From: Pirellulales bacterium
GTDB taxonomy: Bacteria; Planctomycetota; Planctomycetia; Pirellulales; Thermoguttaceae
DNA: 7,844 nt
Assembly: GCA_030642635.1 (NCBI GenBank)
Contig: DAOWNK010000149.1
Span: 1-7,844 of the forward strand
Reading direction: 5' to 3'
Shown here: positions 6,301-7,844 of the stretch, one piece after another
How positions within the stretch are numbered: the stretch's first letter is position 1
Layout of the letters: the number at the start of each line of letters is the position of its first letter
The notes under the pieces: generated by a model
Told to the model about the DNA's origin: nothing
The model's database searches: none
What the model saw: the letters and a program-made list of their open reading frames with translations, nothing else
Program-made: the position numbers and the translations under genes

Positions 6301-7797
6301 GAATTCGACGGTCTGCCGGAGGATGACTACACGCTGACGCTCTACAGCGGCGACGGGCGGTTTGAGGACCTGGTGGGCAATGACCTGGACGGTCAGCCGA
6401 GTTTCCCGTTGCCTTCGGGCGACGGCGCCCCCGGCGGCGACTTCGTGGTGAACTTCACCTTCGACGCGATCCAAAGCGGTGCGAATGAGTTTGTGCGTCT
6501 GGCGCCGCTGGGCGGGCTGATGTTCGGCAGTGGTGATAACCAAGGGCTGGTCAACTTCGCAGGCGATCCGGATGACTGGACCTTCTTTACCGAAGCGGGC
6601 CAGACGGCCGCCGCTGTGGTCTACCCCGACAATCCGGCGGCGACGCTGTCGATCGAGTTGGTCGGGCTGGCCGGGGCGTTTTCCGCATCGGCTCCGGGCG
6701 AACCGGCGGTGCTCCCCCCGGAGCAAATCCTCGCCGATGGTGATTACTCGATCCGTGTCTCCGGTGATATGTTCTGTCAATATGAACTGAGAATCGGCAA
6801 GAATCTGACAGCGGAGGTCTCCGACACTTCCGACGGCAACGAACTAAATATCGACGACTCGTTCATCAGCTTCGGCTCGGGCCGGTACGGTGTTTACGGG
6901 ACCAGTGAGCCTCAGAGCGTCGAACTCGACTCGCTGGTTTGGGGCGTGCAGCCGGCCAGCGGTCGGATTCTCCTGATCGACCCGGCAACCGGAGACGTTT
7001 TGCACAGTTTTGCCGCCCCCGATACGCTTTCGCCGAGCGATACCCAGATCGGTTTGAGCATCGCCCAGGGCGGCGATTCGCTGATCTATATCAACTCGGA
7101 TGTGGATCCGTTCAGCCTGTATCGCTTGGATCCAATGACCGGTGCGGTTTTGTCAGTCGAGTCTACCGGCGGTTTAGTCTACGACGGCCTTGGCTTTGAG
7201 ACAACCACCGTCGAAGCGGACACCATTTATTCGGCGAATATGGACAGCGACCCCGGGTGGATGCTCGAGGGCGAATGGGCCTGGGGCGTGCCCGCCGGCT
7301 TGGAGGGCGATCCCTCGTCCGGCAACACCGGTGATAACGTCGTTGGGTACAACCTTAACGGGGCCTACCCCAATAACATGCCGGTTTACTACGCCACTAC
7401 GCAGGCGATTGATGCATCGATGCATACCGGCTGCACCTTGTCGTTCTACCGCTGGCTCGGCGTGGAGAGTTCTTATTACGACCAGGCCACCGTGCAGGTG
7501 AGCAACGACGGCTCGAATTGGGTTGCTATCTGGGAGAACGGCACCGAGGGAACCAACGACTATTCCTGGAACCTACAGACGTACGACATCTCGGCGGTGG
7601 CCGACGGCCAATCCACCGTGTACGTCCGCTGGAGTATGGGGACGACCGACGGTTCGGTGACCTATTGCGGCTGGAACATCGACGACGTCGAGGTTACGGG
7701 AACGCTGAGAGCTTGTGAAACAATTCAACACATAGATTTCGACTACTGTGGCCAAGAGTGTTATGATTTTCCAGAACCGGACAGTTCGATCGCTTAA
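148..7797 (+). CDS. Giant multidomain exoprotein: C25 gingipain-like cysteine protease plus embedded, Ser-less S8 subtilase-like domain
   Basis: This 2549-residue protein is probably exported and carries two unrelated protease folds. Domain order by residue: basic N-terminus with LEERTLLS (44-51); C25-type propeptide (about 95-260); C25 catalytic domain (about 311-685; His541, Cys571); Ig-like (689-788, 792-891); PPC (897-1011); PPC split by a jelly-roll (about 1014-1302); PPC split by an S8 propeptide and catalytic domain (about 1303-1871); Ig-like (1875-1977, 1979-2106); PPC (about 2107-2224); propeller-like stretch (2258-2350); jelly-roll (2358-2519); Cys-containing tail. The GTG start at 148 is the first possible start after an in-frame stop at 100-102 and follows an AAAGGAG site by 9 bases. 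An ATG at residue 38 is the alternative start. There is no classical hydrophobic signal peptide and no transmembrane segment. The S8 nucleophile is Leu1716, so only the C25 unit is predicted active. It stands alone in this window. The reading frame and fold families are secure; the substrate is unknown. Confidence 0.97.
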   Translation: MGRFSEALDHFSTLARCWRNAQKHQYKHPARTLSRFRMNRVEQLEERTLLSIGGAWDEDISLSLVSPGIIGSVADFSTIDIDYARFFEDDDQTVVHAQTQWSDDTGHHVQVQVNSASLAYLPYDDGGLFLIGGAEQLSIPGTPMVPYVPVNVLLPPGMTVTGLNVSAAESVMLDRAYELATTSNPVPLGLGSLESDVAWSDGGEMVGMSNPAAEGSLAELVTVQHVRGYTVAAVNIYPLQLTDEGQCFHSVIDVSIETGPEAVGEWLSPVRNSEGDAALVSAMVANPQDIVSYEGLSSEDFSPLLPPGSYDYVLITSNALTTDFQPLIAQKQSRGVDAVIYTVEDIYTNYTGVDQAEQVREFIKDAYAEWNVEYVLLGGDIDVVPYRGAYASLGGSDIDTMMPTDLYFACLDGSWNSDGDSIWGEFTDGPGGGEVDLMAEVYVGRAPVETSTEVQNFINKTIQYESTAPPNPAHGLWVGEYLWDSGSGPVYGSHSKDPIRNDVMPTEYTYTTLYEEQGTYSKANVIAGLNAEPHPVNHLGHANQYVVMDLYASDVDALANAYPFFTYSQGCWAGAFEYDDCIAENFVIDDHAAFAVVMNSRYGLGSSSGIPAYSHHFDHQFFEAAFSPPVGQDPDPTHFNNHLGGTNQLSKELNISRVETSGSSRPYRWIYFELNLLGDPETPYRQVGMSVASSDPAAGEVIDDQRADFVIDFSDPYDPATVHPADLEVNGIAADTFTQDDADTVTFTFSTSPVTTDGVQTMEIAEGAIERYDDGEPIQAWLANFHYDSLPMEVTFTVPADGSVVTMPFTSLEVNFNEDVDPASIGTDDVILSQGTVIGAAIGGAANVVQYTLDGITQEETLTINMPAGALTDGYGNPMLPYAGSFILDYDTVPYPVPLEPKDPPGSLIYDHSVSGSIGFISDTDSYTIDLGDGQTITIVVDPDATLQPFVELHDPSSILIGSDTAGTPGEDVVIQTIATTGPGTYTVTIGGAGGTTGVYTARVILNAAVEMEEHDGPANDDFSSAQDINDSFITLGSGLAQRGAVLGADAMASPMELFFETFPTQTFDPAKWSMTVNATIDDVGLNEPSAPYAARLNGNPSGGEAIESVVIDLSTEPSAQLSYFYQQTGGGESPDPGEDLVVEFLDAGSNWVELARHLGSDPNMTDFLQDTLTLPPEALHANFQFRFRNTATAGAYDDWFVDDVVLSGFSGTLGGDWYSFTLDDGETATLALAALTPGNMTLALYNGSSPPVPLALGVAAANLDQVINNFVDATSDGTADTYFTQVSGDDADYSLVITRNADFDTEENDDLASAQQLTGTHAALGYLAGPAPEDCGASGTTGGSAETGAAGSDSESHTNAADSAVADARYVPNRLIVRFADSVTDVGKAEVLVTSDATLLSELPLIHGAVIQLPGTEADVLKAAAAWSADPSVVYAEPDYLVHTLETFPNDPTFSNLWGMHNTGQTGGTPDADIDAPEAWDIFTGSSSVVLASIDTGVDYNHVDLAVNMWKNIAEYGGTPGVDDDGNGYVDDIYGIDAYNHDSDPWDDNGHGTHTSGTMGAVGDNGIGVAGVNWDVQIMALKFLSGGGSGATSDAIECVQYMTDMKTTYGVTVVASNNSWGGGGFSQALKDAIEASNDAGIMFVAAAGNDSTDNDVYPHYPSNYDLDGIIAVTATDHNDAQYYNYGATSVDLGAPGRSVHSTIPGDGYASYNGTLMASPHVAGAVGMLMAYNPSATLAEVKAAIMDGTDLIPSLAGITVSEGRLNLAGALALMEPPGDPGDYYQIEVNDGDTLTIGTSTPGTQWPYEFENLLDPAVELYDPSGLLVAADDNSAPDGRNAELTYIAGANGAYTVRVLSSAENGEYVLDLSGNTGGLPAFEVIGSDPAEEERFAAAPPTFTVDFNDTVLLGSLEPLDLVIDGGLDTATGVTPVDGDTVIFDLPVLGEGTHTVTIAAGAILDVQGTPIEEFTSTFVIDLTGPRVTDSSVQEGQIVTISSDGKLVYTADFDEELKDGDLGPEDVAIVGAISGSHVPSLFEYHYDSDPGISDLRLEFDGLPEDDYTLTLYSGDGRFEDLVGNDLDGQPSFPLPSGDGAPGGDFVVNFTFDAIQSGANEFVRLAPLGGLMFGSGDNQGLVNFAGDPDDWTFFTEAGQTAAAVVYPDNPAATLSIELVGLAGAFSASAPGEPAVLPPEQILADGDYSIRVSGDMFCQYELRIGKNLTAEVSDTSDGNELNIDDSFISFGSGRYGVYGTSEPQSVELDSLVWGVQPASGRILLIDPATGDVLHSFAAPDTLSPSDTQIGLSIAQGGDSLIYINSDVDPFSLYRLDPMTGAVLSVESTGGLVYDGLGFETTTVEADTIYSANMDSDPGWMLEGEWAWGVPAGLEGDPSSGNTGDNVVGYNLNGAYPNNMPVYYATTQAIDASMHTGCTLSFYRWLGVESSYYDQATVQVSNDGSNWVAIWENGTEGTNDYSWNLQTYDISAVADGQSTVYVRWSMGTTDGSVTYCGWNIDDVEVTGTLRACETIQHIDFDYCGQECYDFPEPDSSIA
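430..927 (+). other. C25 (gingipain-type) propeptide-like domain
   Basis: Residues about 95-260 contain the stretch SIPGTPMVPYVPVNVLLPPG (138-157). It resembles the 'G.P.lP.....l.lPpg' signature of C25 propeptides. The region closes with a beta-strand ending in VSIETGP (254-260). In gingipains this domain caps the protease until it is removed. A linker of about 50 residues (261-310) separates it from the catalytic domain and could hold the processing site. The family assignment is from pattern recognition. Confidence 0.6.
1078..2202 (+). other. C25 gingipain-like cysteine protease domain
   Basis: Residues about 311-685. The start DYVLITSN, then YVLLGGDIDVVPYR (374-387), TDLYFACLDG (404-413) and AEVYVGRAPV (439-448) follow the usual order of C25 proteases. 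The catalytic His is H541 in NHLGHAN and the nucleophile is C571 in YSQGCWAGAF. Both are followed by expected context, including CIAENFV (581-587) and the late NLLGDPE (675-681). The His context reads GHA instead of the usual GHG. Spacing between His and Cys is 30 residues, close to gingipain R (33). The catalytic dyad is complete, so activity is likely. Arg or Lys specificity cannot be read from the sequence. Confidence 0.87.
2212..2820 (+). other. Two tandem Ig-like (Big_5/SbsA-like) domains
   Basis: Residues 689-788 and 792-891. Each opens with a 'PA.G' strand, has a hydrophobic-Asp/Asn-Phe strand (FVIDFSD, LEVNFNED) and closes with a common tail. The tails are MEIAEGAI (762-769) and LTINMPAGAL (862-871), each followed by a Gly-x-Pro turn. 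An Ig-like domain directly after a C25 catalytic domain is also the arrangement in gingipains. Likely spacers or stabilisers of the protease. Confidence 0.65.
2836..3180 (+). other. PPC (pre-peptidase C-terminal) domain 1
   Basis: Residues about 897-1011. It has the PPC order: SGSIGFISDTDSYTIDL, then a DGQTITI strand, the LQPFVELHDPSS strand (947-957) and a GTYTVTI strand before the final TARVIL. PPC domains are beta-sandwich modules common in secreted proteases, where they are thought to bind substrate or assist folding. Confidence 0.75.
3187..4053 (+). other. PPC domain 2 split by a jelly-roll domain
   Basis: The first PPC strands (about 1014-1050, with INDSFITLGSG at 1029-1039) are separated from the rest of the PPC (1212-1302, starting GGDWYSFTLDDGE). 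Between them is a beta-rich domain at 1058-1209. That insert has the features of a MAM or jelly-roll domain: DPAKW near its start, SYFYQQ in the middle and WFVDDVVLSG at its end. The domain may bind carbohydrate or protein; no specific ligand can be assigned. Confidence 0.6.
4255..4491 (+). other. Subtilase propeptide-like domain
   Basis: Residues about 1370-1448. YVPNRLIVRF opens the domain and DPSVVYAEPDYLV (1431-1443) closes it, as in the propeptides of many bacterial S8 proteases. Such domains fold the enzyme and inhibit it until autocleavage near this C-terminal end. Because the nucleophile of the following domain is missing, autocleavage is not expected and the propeptide may stay attached. 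Confidence 0.7.
4495..5469 (+). other. S8 subtilisin-like domain with catalytic Ser replaced by Leu
   Basis: Residues about 1450-1774. The catalytic Asp is D1496 (SIDTGVD), the His is H1552 (NGHGTHTSG) and the oxyanion-hole Asn is N1650 (AAAGNDS). The nucleophile motif reads NGTLMASPHVAG, so the position equivalent to subtilisin Ser221 is L1716 (TTG, 5293-5295). All other signature residues are intact, including SPHVAG. DDDGNGYVDD (1524-1533) is a probable calcium-binding loop typical of bacterial subtilases. The fold is secure. Without the Ser the domain should not hydrolyse peptide bonds. Confidence 0.92.
5770..6465 (+). other. Ig-like domains 3 and 4
   Basis: Residues 1875-1977 and 1979-2106. 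They repeat the scheme of the first pair. VTIAAGAILDVQGTPI (1951-1966) aligns with the tails of domains 1 and 2. LTLYSGDGRFEDLVGNDL (2063-2080) is a diverged copy. A VIDLTGP junction (1974-1980) separates the two. Probably structural spacers. Confidence 0.6.
6466..6819 (+). other. PPC domain 4
   Basis: Residues about 2107-2224. ARLAPLGG-type opening strand (VRLAPLGGLMFGSGD, 2116-2130), then AGDPDDWTFFTEAGQT and a closing GDYSIRVSGD strand (2198-2207). The order fits the PPC fold, with a longer loop near the Pro-rich APGEPAVLPP stretch. Confidence 0.6.
6847..7197 (+). other. Repeat motif and short propeller-like stretch
   Basis: IDDSFISFGSG (2235-2245) copies the motif that precedes the first jelly-roll (INDSFITLGSG, 1029-1039). 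It is followed by two blade-like units ending in LIDPATGDVL (2276-2285) and RLDPMTGAVL (2326-2335), a pattern seen in beta-propeller proteins. Two units are too few for a closed propeller, so this is either a fragment or a different fold. Confidence 0.4.
7219..7704 (+). other. C-terminal jelly-roll (MAM-like) domain
   Basis: Residues 2358-2519. ANMDSDPGW opens the domain, LSFYRWLG and VQVSNDGSNWV form central strands, and CGWNIDDVEVTG (2507-2518) closes it. The close resembles WFVDDVVLSG of the first jelly-roll. Similar domains occur near the ends of secreted metalloproteases of the immune-inhibitor-A type. A binding role is likely but unproven. Confidence 0.6.
7705..7797 (+). other. Short Cys-containing C-terminal tail
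   Basis: Residues 2520-2549 follow directly after the last jelly-roll strand. They contain C2523, C2534 and C2538 (a C-x10-C-x3-C pattern). There is no PEP-CTERM segment, no LPxTG motif, no hydrophobic anchor and no dockerin. By hand count 7701-7800 is 43% GC, against about 60-70% in sampled lines of the gene body. The other two forward frames also hit stops within 40 bases, so a simple frameshift would not extend the protein. Confidence 0.5.
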
Positions 7798-7844
7798 TCC
7801 CGTTGTGTGCGGGCCGGATGGTTGCGCGAGAGAGCAATCGACCA

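Noticed and set aside
7681..7797. Frameshift near the 3' end hiding a longer C-terminus
   Set aside because: The other two forward frames both meet stop codons within 40 bases of 7681, so a single indel would not restore a longer reading frame.
7798..7844. Possible transcription terminator after the stop codon
   Set aside because: Only a weak short stem (TTGC with a distant GCAA) is visible and there is no T-run. The window ends too soon to decide.

Overview
The window is almost entirely one very large gene on the + strand (148-7797, 2549 codons). It has about 150 bases of upstream sequence and about 50 bases after the stop. The high GC of the gene body, the LEPR-xLL-type motif near the N-terminus (LEERTLLS, residues 44-51) and a long chain of PPC and Ig-like beta domains point to a member of the Planctomycetota. 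I see no RNA gene, CRISPR array, transposase or second convincing gene.

Layout: 1-147 is a non-coding leader with several inverted repeats and a clear Shine-Dalgarno site at 132-138. The protein then reads: basic N-terminus with the LEPR-xLL-like motif; gingipain-type propeptide; a C25 (gingipain-like) cysteine protease domain with His541 and Cys571 in place; two Ig-like domains; a PPC domain; a second PPC split by a jelly-roll domain; a third PPC split by a complete subtilisin-type (S8) unit with its own propeptide; two more Ig-like domains; a fourth PPC; a short propeller-like stretch; a second jelly-roll domain; and a short Cys-rich, AT-richer tail.

The strongest observation is that the S8 domain keeps the catalytic Asp (D1496), His (H1552) and oxyanion Asn (N1650), but the nucleophile serine in the GTSMASPH motif is Leu (GTLMASPH, L1716, codon TTG at 5293-5295). 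One base separates TTG from the serine codon TCG. As read, this is a two-protease exoprotein in which the cysteine protease looks intact and the serine protease looks dead.

The inferred picture is a secreted or surface-attached giant protein. The C25 domain would do the cutting, while the PPC, Ig-like, jelly-roll and silenced S8 domains would serve as binding, spacing or inhibitory modules. The substrate is unknown, and nothing in the window shows partner genes.
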